From Acidobacteriota bacterium (lineage in GTDB: Bacteria; Acidobacteriota; Aminicenantia; Aminicenantales; Saccharicenantaceae): a DNA stretch of 5,850 nucleotides. Positions within the stretch are counted from its first letter, which is position 1. Every line of letters begins with the position of its first letter. Shown here piece by piece: positions 1-5,850 of the stretch. The stretch lies in NCBI GenBank assembly GCA_003476685.1, contig DMVN01000156.1, forward strand, positions 1 through 5,850, given 5' to 3'. The notes under the pieces were generated by a model that worked only from the letters and a program-made list of their open reading frames with translations, did no database searches and was not told the origin of the DNA. The position numbers and the translations under genes were made by a program.

Positions 1-818
1 TCCTGGAAACGGGCGAAAGCCTGCTCAGTCATACCCAGCGCCAGGTATTCCTGTCCGGCCAGGTAATTCACCTGGGCTTTAATGAAATCGTTCGTGGTGC
101 TGTTGAGCACACCCATGAAGGTCCGCAAGGCAGATTCATGGTCTCCGAGGGCAGCATACGTCTGGCCGGCTTTGACCGCCATAAAAACCGGGTCTGCCAG
201 CTGATCGGAACTGAAAGCAGCTTCGTAAGCAGCGAGGGCACCGTTCAGGTCGCCTGCTGCTGTCAGGGCATCGCCGCGTAATTCCTGTACATATGCGGTT
301 AGCACACCCGGCCGGGCATCCAGGTATGCCTGGAAGGCAGAAGCAGCTTCTGTATGGCGCTGTTCAGCCTGGTATACCTGCCCCAACACAAACAGGGCGG
401 TTGGGTAGGCTCCGGTGGCCTGGTAATTCTCTGTAACGGTTGTAAGCGCCTGGATGGCGGCAGTGGTGTTGCCCATTTTGAAATGGGTTCGCCCGAGTCC
501 TGTCAGGGCGGATGCCTGGGTCTCAGCATCTGAAGCCTGCACCAGTGCGGATTCAAATTCCAGCAAAGCCTGGTCATATTCCCCATTGAACAACAGCACA
601 TCAGCCTGCTCGACCCGCGCTGCCGGGATAGGAGTCGGTGATGGTGTTGGTGTTAGGCTGGGAGACGGGGTTGAAGTAGGAGCGGGAGAGCTGGTCGGTC
701 CAAGGATACCGGTATTGCGGATGCCATCCGGAACAATGCCGCAGCTGCTTAAGGAAAGCAGGATGGCAATGGTAAGGAAGAGTTGGATAAATTTGCCGGC
801 TTTGTTCACTGATGACAT
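1..818 (-). CDS. TPR-repeat lipoprotein, N-terminal part (runs off left edge)
   Basis: This open frame runs without a stop from ATG at 818 to the left edge, giving 272 full codons; the C-terminus lies outside the window. The N-terminus is a lipoprotein signal: a basic start (K6, K9), a hydrophobic stretch at about residues 10-23, and a lipobox L-S-S-C with the lipidated cysteine at 26. Residues 41-65 form a low-complexity Thr/Ser/Pro linker with TPTPSPTP-type repeats, a tether common in Anaerolineae surface proteins. From about residue 69 onward come helical repeats of TPR type, with recurring patterns such as G-x-Y-x-x-A and A-x-x-x-F/Y. The protein should be exported and anchored outside the membrane. 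An unseen C-terminal domain, for example a lytic transglycosylase, is possible but only a guess. An AAAGGT ribosome site at 823-828 lies 4 nt before the start, a tight spacing. It is divergent from the kinase gene and has its own promoter at 846-874. Confidence 0.85.
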   Translation of the reverse strand, partial: MSSVNKAGKFIQLFLTIAILLSLSSCGIVPDGIRNTGILGPTSSPAPTSTPSPSLTPTPSPTPIPAARVEQADVLLFNGEYDQALLEFESALVQASDAETQASALTGLGRTHFKMGNTTAAIQALTTVTENYQATGAYPTALFVLGQVYQAEQRHTEAASAFQAYLDARPGVLTAYVQELRGDALTAAGDLNGALAAYEAAFSSDQLADPVFMAVKAGQTYAALGDHESALRTFMGVLNSTTNDFIKAQVNYLAGQEYLALGMTEQAFARFQ

Positions 819-845
819 GGTTACCTTTGCAATGTCCCTGTATGG

Positions 846-874
846 CTTATACCTAAAGACCGGGCTGCTGTCAA
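846..874 (-). promoter_or_regulatory. Sigma-70-type promoter for the TPR lipoprotein
   Basis: Read on the minus strand, a perfect -35 TTGACA (869-874) is followed after exactly 17 nt by TATAAG (846-851), five of six matches to the -10 consensus. Transcription would begin near 838-840, giving a leader of about 20 nt before the ATG at 818. Both boxes and the spacing are seen directly; promoter activity is inferred. Confidence 0.7.
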
Positions 875-926
875 TGCCTGCCTTGTGTAATTGTACGCAT
901 TTCTCCTTCATAAATACAGCTATTCT

Positions 927-955
927 TTGACAGTTTGCTTATGTCATAGTACACT
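927..955 (+). promoter_or_regulatory. Sigma-70-type promoter for the kinase-ahcY operon
   Basis: A perfect -35 TTGACA (927-932) is followed by a 17-nt spacer and TACACT (950-955), four of six matches to the -10 consensus. The predicted start of transcription is about 961-964, just ahead of the hairpin at 974-997. The spacer contains the 9-nt palindrome TATGTCATA (940-948), which might be an operator half or chance. It is oriented away from the lipoprotein promoter; the two -35 boxes lie about 52 bp apart. Confidence 0.65.
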
Positions 956-973
956 TGTTTTCGTTGCAGGCAG

Positions 974-997
974 CGCTCTCACTGGAGGGCGTTTTTT
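974..997 (+). terminator. Intrinsic-terminator-like hairpin in the leader of the kinase-ahcY operon
   Basis: CGCTCTC (974-980) pairs with GAGGGCG (985-991) over 7 bp, including one G-U pair, around the 4-nt loop ACTG. Six Ts follow at once (992-997). This is the classic shape of a Rho-independent terminator, but it sits between the promoter at 927-955 and the kinase gene, so it would act on that gene's own transcript as an attenuator. The right arm also contains most of a GGAGGG ribosome site for the alternative ATG at 998, so folding would hide that site. No obvious competing antiterminator or aptamer is visible in the roughly 12 nt upstream of the stem. Confidence 0.55.
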
Positions 998-1012
998 ATG
1001 CAGCCTATTTAC

Positions 1013-1020
1013 AAGGTGGA
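1013..1020 (+). promoter_or_regulatory. Ribosome binding site supporting the start at 1028
   Basis: AAGGTGGA lies 7 nt before ATG 1028 and is a reasonable Shine-Dalgarno match with one mismatch. The competing site GGAGGG (984-989) lies 8 nt before ATG 998 but is largely buried in the hairpin at 974-997. With the usual PfkB N-terminus (M-K-I-x-x-T-G-S) beginning at 1028, this site favours the later start. Confidence 0.5.
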
Positions 1021-1027
1021 AACAGGC

Positions 1028-1984
1028 ATGAAGATCATTTGTACCGGTTCTGTCGCATACGATTACCTGATGAAATTTCCAGGGTACTTTAAAGACCACA
1101 TCCTCCCGGACCAGCTTGAAAATATCAGTTTATCCTTCCTGGTTGACCAGATGGTCAAGCAGCGCGGGGGAGTTGCCCCGAACATCGCCTATACCCTGGC
1201 TTTACTGGGCGCAAGGCCATTGTTGTTCGCCACAGTCGGCGAGGATTTCATGGATTACCGCCAGTGGCTGGAAAACAAAGGGATTGACACCCGCTTTGCG
1301 CGGGTAATCCCCGGCAAATTCACGGCATCTTTCTTTGTCAATACCGACCTGGCCAACTCGCAGATCGCCAGTTTTTATACCGGCGCAATGGCGGATGCGG
1401 GCAGCATGTCGATTTCTGAGGTTAAAGGTGAAAACCCCGACCTGGTCGTGATCTCGCCCAATGATCCCGGCGCCATGCTGAAGTACGTAAACGAATGCCG
1501 TGACCTGGGCATACGTTACCTGTATGACCCCAGCCAGCAGCTTGCCCGCCTGGGAGGGCAGGAATTGTGCGAAGGCGTTGAGGGTGCATACAGCCTGTTT
1601 GTAAACGAATATGAATTTGGATTGCTTAAGAAACACACCTGCCTGACTGATAAGGAAATTGAGAACCAGGTTGAGATCCTGGTGGTAACCCTGGGAAGGA
1701 AAGGCGCTGAGATCTACACCGGAGGCAAGAAGTACTCCATCCCGGTGGTGCCTGAAACCCACGTTGCTGACCCGACTGGTGTAGGAGACGCCTTCCGGGG
1801 CGGATTCCTGAGCGGCTGGCGCCTGGGTTTGGACTGGCAGACCTGCGGCCAAATGGGTTCGATGGCTGCCACATACTGCCTGGAGCAGGTGGGCACCCAG
1901 AGCCATGCGTTTACCCCTAAAGAGTTTGTAGCCAGGTACCGGCAGCATTTTAATGATGACGGCGCGCTGGACGTTTTATTGTAA
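1028..1984 (+). CDS. PfkB-family kinase, probable adenosine/nucleoside kinase
   Basis: A PfkB/ribokinase-family sugar or nucleoside kinase of 318 residues, normal for the family. From this start, the N-terminal strand MKIICTGSVAYDYL leads into the substrate-binding part, with the glycine motif GGVAPNIA at about residues 47-54. The family's second signature, DPTGVGDAFRGG, is at about 248-259; its GVGD forms the anion hole and the Asp at about 254 is the catalytic base. N-E-Y-E (about 193-196) and T-L-G-R-K-G (about 221-226) fit the family's C-terminal half. ATG 998 in the same frame would add 10 residues (MQPIYKVETG) that do not look like part of the fold. The gene lies 50 nt ahead of ahcY on the same strand. 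I infer adenosine as the substrate, giving AMP and relieving product inhibition of AhcY. Family membership is firm; the substrate is not, and ribokinase-like sugar kinases share all these motifs. Confidence 0.85.
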   Translation: MKIICTGSVAYDYLMKFPGYFKDHILPDQLENISLSFLVDQMVKQRGGVAPNIAYTLALLGARPLLFATVGEDFMDYRQWLENKGIDTRFARVIPGKFTASFFVNTDLANSQIASFYTGAMADAGSMSISEVKGENPDLVVISPNDPGAMLKYVNECRDLGIRYLYDPSQQLARLGGQELCEGVEGAYSLFVNEYEFGLLKKHTCLTDKEIENQVEILVVTLGRKGAEIYTGGKKYSIPVVPETHVADPTGVGDAFRGGFLSGWRLGLDWQTCGQMGSMAATYCLEQVGTQSHAFTPKEFVARYRQHFNDDGALDVLL

Positions 1985-1991
1985 AATTGAT

Positions 1992-2012
1992 CATCCGGCA
2001 CATACCCGGATG
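1992..2012 (+). other. Intercistronic hairpin between kinase gene and ahcY
   Basis: CATCCGG (1992-1998) and CCGGATG (2006-2012) form a perfect 7-bp stem around a 7-nt loop. No T tract follows, so it is not an intrinsic terminator. It sits 10 nt ahead of the ahcY ribosome site and could stabilise the downstream mRNA or tune translation. The structure is seen directly; any role is inferred. Confidence 0.45.
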
Positions 2013-2034
2013 GGAACCAACTGGAGGAAGATAA

Positions 2035-3294
<1,260 letters not shown>

Positions 3295-3344
3295 AAATTT
3301 ACCCGACAGATTGGTTCCAGAAAGAAGCCAGAGTTTTTCGGTTC
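3295..3344. other. Short intergenic gap between convergent genes
   Basis: Fifty bases separate the stop of ahcY from the stop of the PilW-like gene on the opposite strand. I find no convincing stem followed by a T tract in either direction, only CCAGA direct repeats (3317-3321 and 3328-3332) and a short run of five Ts (3333-3337). Transcripts from the two sides may therefore run into each other or end by Rho. Confidence 0.4.
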
Positions 3345-4127
3345 TTAATCTTTAACCAGCTTTTTTAATTCTTCCAGGTACTTCTTGACTGTGTCGCGGT
3401 CTTCCTGCGACACCAGACGCGGATAAAGCTTTTCGAAATTTTCCTTGGACTTGCGGTACTGACCGGTATCATACTGGGCCCGGGCCAGGTTGAACAGGAA
3501 GGTGGTGTCTTCGGGGACAATTTTCACTGCCTGCTCAAAGGCCATAACCGCTTCGTCCAGGTCACCGGTTTTTTCCAGGATGAGGCCGCGGAGGTTATGG
3601 GCCATGGCAAAGCGATTTTTGACCTGGATAGCCTTCTGGACATTATCATAAGCCTCGTCGTATTTGTCCTGGATGAAGAATAACCGGGCCAGGTTGTAAT
3701 AAGGCAATTCGCGGCTGGTGTAGTTGGGGTCGAGCAGGGCCTGACGGTAGGCAGCTTCAGCCTTATCGTACTGGCCCAGTTCGAAATAAATGGTGCCGAG
3801 ATTATTACGGGCTTCAGTGAACTGGGGATTAGCTTCCAGGGCTTTATTAAAGGCCTGGATTGAGGCCTCAAAGTTGCCCTTCATCGACTGGGCCAGACCG
3901 AGGGCATTCCAGGCCAGGTGATTTTTCGGGTCGAGCGACAGGCTCTTGTTGAAGTACTTGATGGCTTCATCGAGGTTGTTATTATTGAGGTAAAACAGTC
4001 CGAGATTATACTGGTATTGTGGGTCCTTGGCTTTGGCCTTGTCCAACTTGCTCTGGGTTGAGGCGCAAGTGGCCAGGGCCAGCACCAGAAAGATGACCAG
4101 AACGGACTGATTTTTTAGCTTCATCAT
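3345..4127 (-). CDS. Exported TPR protein, resembles type IV pilus factor PilW/PilF
   Basis: A 260-residue protein with a hydrophobic N-terminal export signal (about residues 8-20) and a possible lipobox L-A-T-C at 18-21; Thr just before the cysteine is atypical, so lipidation is uncertain. From about residue 36 there are six TPR units at roughly 33-36-residue spacing (about 36-67, 68-101, 102-134, 135-170, 171-205, 206-237), with consensus features such as N-x-L-G-x-x-Y and A-x-x-x-F-x-x-A-L-x-x-x-P. The segment ALLDPNYTSRELPYYNLA (about 129-146) is like the insert typical of the pilotin PilW/PilF, which helps PilQ secretin assembly, and the length fits too. No other pilus gene is in view, so this is a resemblance only. 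A GGGAGGG site (4132-4138) serves ATG 4127 or the next ATG, 4124, which is better spaced at 7 nt. The gene lies 34 nt after gpsA and is probably its operon partner. Confidence 0.8.
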   Translation of the reverse strand: MMKLKNQSVLVIFLVLALATCASTQSKLDKAKAKDPQYQYNLGLFYLNNNNLDEAIKYFNKSLSLDPKNHLAWNALGLAQSMKGNFEASIQAFNKALEANPQFTEARNNLGTIYFELGQYDKAEAAYRQALLDPNYTSRELPYYNLARLFFIQDKYDEAYDNVQKAIQVKNRFAMAHNLRGLILEKTGDLDEAVMAFEQAVKIVPEDTTFLFNLARAQYDTGQYRKSKENFEKLYPRLVSQEDRDTVKKYLEELKKLVKD

Positions 4128-4161
4128 ATTTCCCTCCCGTATTGATGACGGTTGCGGCTAT

Positions 4162-5166
4162 TCATGTTTTTTCTTCTTTCAGGCTCCTGGACATCAATTC
4201 TTCCAGAGCTTTGTGAGCCGGTTTCAGGCGGTAAAGAACTTCATAGACCTGATGACAGATAGGCATCTCAATCTTTTTGTGCAGGGCCAGTTTATGCACG
4301 GTCAGGGTATTCCTAACACCTTCTGCTACCATCTTCATCTCAGATAATATTTGTCTTAAGGACTTGCCCCTTGTCAATTCCAGTCCCACCCGGTAATTGC
4401 GGCTGAGTTCGCTGGTGCAGGTCAGGACCAGGTCGCCGAGCCCGGCCAGTCCGTAAAAAGTTTCTTTTCTGGCCCCCAGGGCCTGGCCCAGCCTGGTCAT
4501 CTCCACCAGTCCCCGGGTGATGAGAGTGGCCCTGGAATTATAGCCATAGCCCAGACCTACTGAAATCCCGGCGGCAATGGCCATGACATTCTTAACCGCT
4601 CCCCCCAGCTCCACCCCGACCAGGTCAGTTGAGGTGTAAATCCTGAGCTGGCGGCTGGAAATTGTTTCCTGCAATTCCCGGGCCAAAGACGGGTCCTTGC
4701 AGGCCAGCACCAGGGCTGTGGGATGACCGGCGGCCACCTCGCGGGCAAAACTCGGGCCGGACAGCACGGCCAGCTTCGGCTTCCTGGTGGTTGAAAAAAC
4801 TTCTTCCATGACTTCGGTCATGGTCTTGTAGGTTTTCTGCTCCAGCCCTTTGGTCAGACTGACCACCAGCTGGCTTTTGCTCAGGTGTTCATCCATTCTT
4901 TGATAAATATGGCGGCAGAACTGTGAAGGGACGGCCACGAAAATTATCTCGCTGTCATTTATGGCTTCAGGAATAGTCCGGTGAAAGGTGACCGTCACCG
5001 GGAACTCGTACCCGGGAAGGAAAGTGTGGTTAACCCTGGTCTGAAGCAGGTCAGACAGGACCTCTTCTTCTCTAACCCACAGCCTGGTGGGAAAGCCCAG
5101 GCGCCCGAGATAATAGGCCATGGCCGAACCCCAGCTGCCGGCCCCGATGACTCCAAACTTAACCAT
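4162..5166 (-). CDS. gpsA: NAD(P)-dependent glycerol-3-phosphate dehydrogenase
   Basis: Cytosolic enzyme that reduces dihydroxyacetone phosphate to sn-glycerol 3-phosphate, the backbone of phospholipids. It has 334 residues, full length for the family. The N-terminal Rossmann fold shows GAGSWG (8-13). Conserved motifs follow in order: S-L-T-K-G-L-E with K106, SGPSFA (136-141), G-A-V-K-N with the catalytic lysine K192, GLAGLGDL (239-246) followed by T-C, S-R-N-Y-R-V-G (255-261), and V-A-E-G-V-R-N-T (280-287). All expected catalytic and binding residues are present. The start at 5166 is supported by GGGAGAG (5174-5180), 7 nt upstream and inside the end of plsY. The first 8 nt overlap the plsY 3' end, pointing to coupled translation. 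Its product is the substrate of PlsY, encoded just upstream. Confidence 0.97.
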   Translation of the reverse strand: MVKFGVIGAGSWGSAMAYYLGRLGFPTRLWVREEEVLSDLLQTRVNHTFLPGYEFPVTVTFHRTIPEAINDSEIIFVAVPSQFCRHIYQRMDEHLSKSQLVVSLTKGLEQKTYKTMTEVMEEVFSTTRKPKLAVLSGPSFAREVAAGHPTALVLACKDPSLARELQETISSRQLRIYTSTDLVGVELGGAVKNVMAIAAGISVGLGYGYNSRATLITRGLVEMTRLGQALGARKETFYGLAGLGDLVLTCTSELSRNYRVGLELTRGKSLRQILSEMKMVAEGVRNTLTVHKLALHKKIEMPICHQVYEVLYRLKPAHKALEELMSRSLKEEKT

Positions 5167-5752
5167 GGATTCGCTCTCCCAATTTTCTTTCGGTTCCCGC
5201 TCTAAGCCGCCGGAGGTTATCCCTGTGCCGATAAAGAATAAACAGGAAAAAAAGCCAGCCTGACCAGAAAAGGAACTTATCCCCGGTAATAAATAGCACG
5301 AGGAAGGGAAATGAGAACAGCCCGCTCAGGGTGGCCAGGGAAACATACCTTGAGCTAAAAAGCACCAGCAGGGTTATAACCAGACTTATGGCCAGGGGCA
5401 GGGGCGCCAGGTACAGCAACCCTCCGACGGTAGTGGCCACGCCTTTGCCGCCCTTGAACTTCAAGTAAACTGGATAGCAGTGGCCAATGACCGCAACCAG
5501 CAGGCTCAGGACTGCCAGCCGGCGGTCGGAAAAAAGCGCTACCGCTCCGAACACCGGTAAGAAACCTTTAAGGACATCAACCAGCATGACCGGGATTGCC
5601 AGTTTCCAGCCGCCGTAGCGGAGAACGTTGGTGGCCCCGGTGGAACGGCTGCCGATTTCCCTGATATCTTTCCTGGCCGCCCGACGGACCAGCAAATAGC
5701 CGGTGGGGAAAGCCCCGAGAAGGTAAGACAACACGATTAAGAGAATTTTCAT
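5159..5752 (-). CDS. plsY: Acyl-phosphate:glycerol-3-phosphate acyltransferase
   Basis: Integral membrane enzyme that transfers an acyl group from acyl phosphate to glycerol 3-phosphate, giving lysophosphatidic acid. At 197 residues it is normal for the family. Several hydrophobic segments are visible (about 1-22, 52-75, 78-95, 111-134, 138-156, 160-175). The three family motifs are present: a variant first motif GSRSTGATN (34-42; usual form GSGNxGATN), the phosphate-binding loop K-F-K-G-G-K-G-V-A-T (98-107) after HCYP, and HRDNLRRLRAGTE (176-188). No good ribosome site precedes ATG 5752. It overlaps the upstream stop as ATGA, so translation probably depends on coupling to that gene. It overlaps gpsA by 8 nt downstream. 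Confidence 0.96.
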   Translation of the reverse strand: MKILLIVLSYLLGAFPTGYLLVRRAARKDIREIGSRSTGATNVLRYGGWKLAIPVMLVDVLKGFLPVFGAVALFSDRRLAVLSLLVAVIGHCYPVYLKFKGGKGVATTVGGLLYLAPLPLAISLVITLLVLFSSRYVSLATLSGLFSFPFLVLFITGDKFLFWSGWLFFLFILYRHRDNLRRLRAGTERKLGERIHG

Positions 5753-5850
5753 TTCAGGTAATGGCGGCTGATAATTTTATACTCAGGGCCCTCCGGGCGG
5801 AGCCGGCTCTGAAACAGGCTGATTTCTTTAACTTCCATCGAACCAAATTC
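5749..5850 (-). CDS. thpR: 3' end of a probable RNA 2',3'-cyclic phosphodiesterase (LigT/ThpR family)
   Basis: The last 33 codons of a gene entering from the right edge, ending in TGA at 5749-5751 and overlapping the plsY start by 4 nt (ATGA). The tail begins EFGSMEVKEISLFQSRL and continues R-P-E-G-P-E-Y with a final basic stretch. This matches my memory of the C-terminal end of ThpR/LigT proteins: a final strand of type G-x-x-x-V-x-x-I/V-x-L-x-x-S-x-L, then x-P-x-G-P-x-Y and a short tail. These enzymes open 2',3'-cyclic phosphates on RNA ends. The two catalytic H-x-T/S-x motifs lie outside the window, so the call rests on the tail alone. It is first in view of the operon with plsY, gpsA and the TPR gene. 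Confidence 0.6.
   Translation of the reverse strand, partial: EFGSMEVKEISLFQSRLRPEGPEYKIISRHYLK

Noticed and set aside
605..697. Repeat-like GGTGTTGGTGTTAGG-type stretch that could be taken for a microsatellite or regulatory repeat.
   Set aside because: It is explained as the coding sequence, on the minus strand, of the Thr/Ser/Pro linker of the lipoprotein.
454..930. A 158-codon plus-strand open frame opposite the TPR lipoprotein.
   Set aside because: It is antisense to a gene with a clear lipoprotein signal and TPR pattern; its Gly/Val/Asp-rich repeats are the reverse reading of the Thr/Pro linker.
956..1027. S-adenosylhomocysteine or S-adenosylmethionine riboswitch ahead of the kinase-ahcY operon.
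   Set aside because: Only about 12 nt lie between the predicted transcription start and the hairpin, too little for a known aptamer, and no multi-helix core could be drawn.
1202..1948. A 248-codon minus-strand open frame.
   Set aside because: It lies wholly opposite the PfkB kinase gene, whose motifs are intact, and shows no recognisable domain.
3295..3344. Bidirectional terminator between the convergent genes.
   Set aside because: The five-T run at 3333-3337 has no adequate GC-rich stem before it; the CCAGA copies are direct, not inverted, repeats.

Overview
The window reads as ordinary bacterial chromosome with seven genes, two of them cut by the edges. I see no RNA gene, mobile element, CRISPR array or phage gene. 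The left part (about 1-2000) has a flavour I associate with Anaerolineae-like Chloroflexota: a lipoprotein with a Thr/Pro/Ser linker before TPR repeats, and a PfkB-family kinase placed ahead of a short-form S-adenosylhomocysteine hydrolase. The right part (3345-5850) is a phospholipid-precursor operon of a general bacterial type. Its affiliation cannot be fixed by eye, and the host may be an uncultured lineage known from metagenomes.

Layout: 1-818 (minus) is the N-terminal 272 codons of a TPR lipoprotein that runs off the left edge. 819-1027 is a divergent control region. It holds a strong minus-strand promoter for the lipoprotein and a strong plus-strand promoter for the kinase, each with TTGACA and a 17-nt spacer. 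A terminator-shaped hairpin with a T6 tract lies just downstream of the plus promoter. 1028-1984 (plus, with a possible alternative start at 998) is the PfkB kinase. 2035-3294 (plus) is ahcY. 3295-3344 is a short gap between convergent genes with no clear terminator. On the minus strand, transcribed from right to left, come the 3' end of a probable thpR (5749-5850), plsY (5159-5752), gpsA (4162-5166) and a PilW-like TPR protein (3345-4127).

How the genes fit together: AhcY splits S-adenosylhomocysteine, the by-product of methylation, into adenosine and homocysteine. The reaction is reversible and is driven by removal of adenosine, so a co-transcribed PfkB kinase that converts adenosine to AMP would make a sensible partner. 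On the other strand, GpsA makes sn-glycerol 3-phosphate and PlsY acylates it, giving the first two steps of phosphatidic acid synthesis. Their reading frames overlap, which suggests translational coupling.

The observations most worth a second look are the hairpin/T-tract at the start of the kinase-ahcY transcript and an abrupt change in arginine codon choice inside ahcY. The latter could be a mosaic gene, an assembly join or chance. I did not find convincing evidence of an undescribed system.
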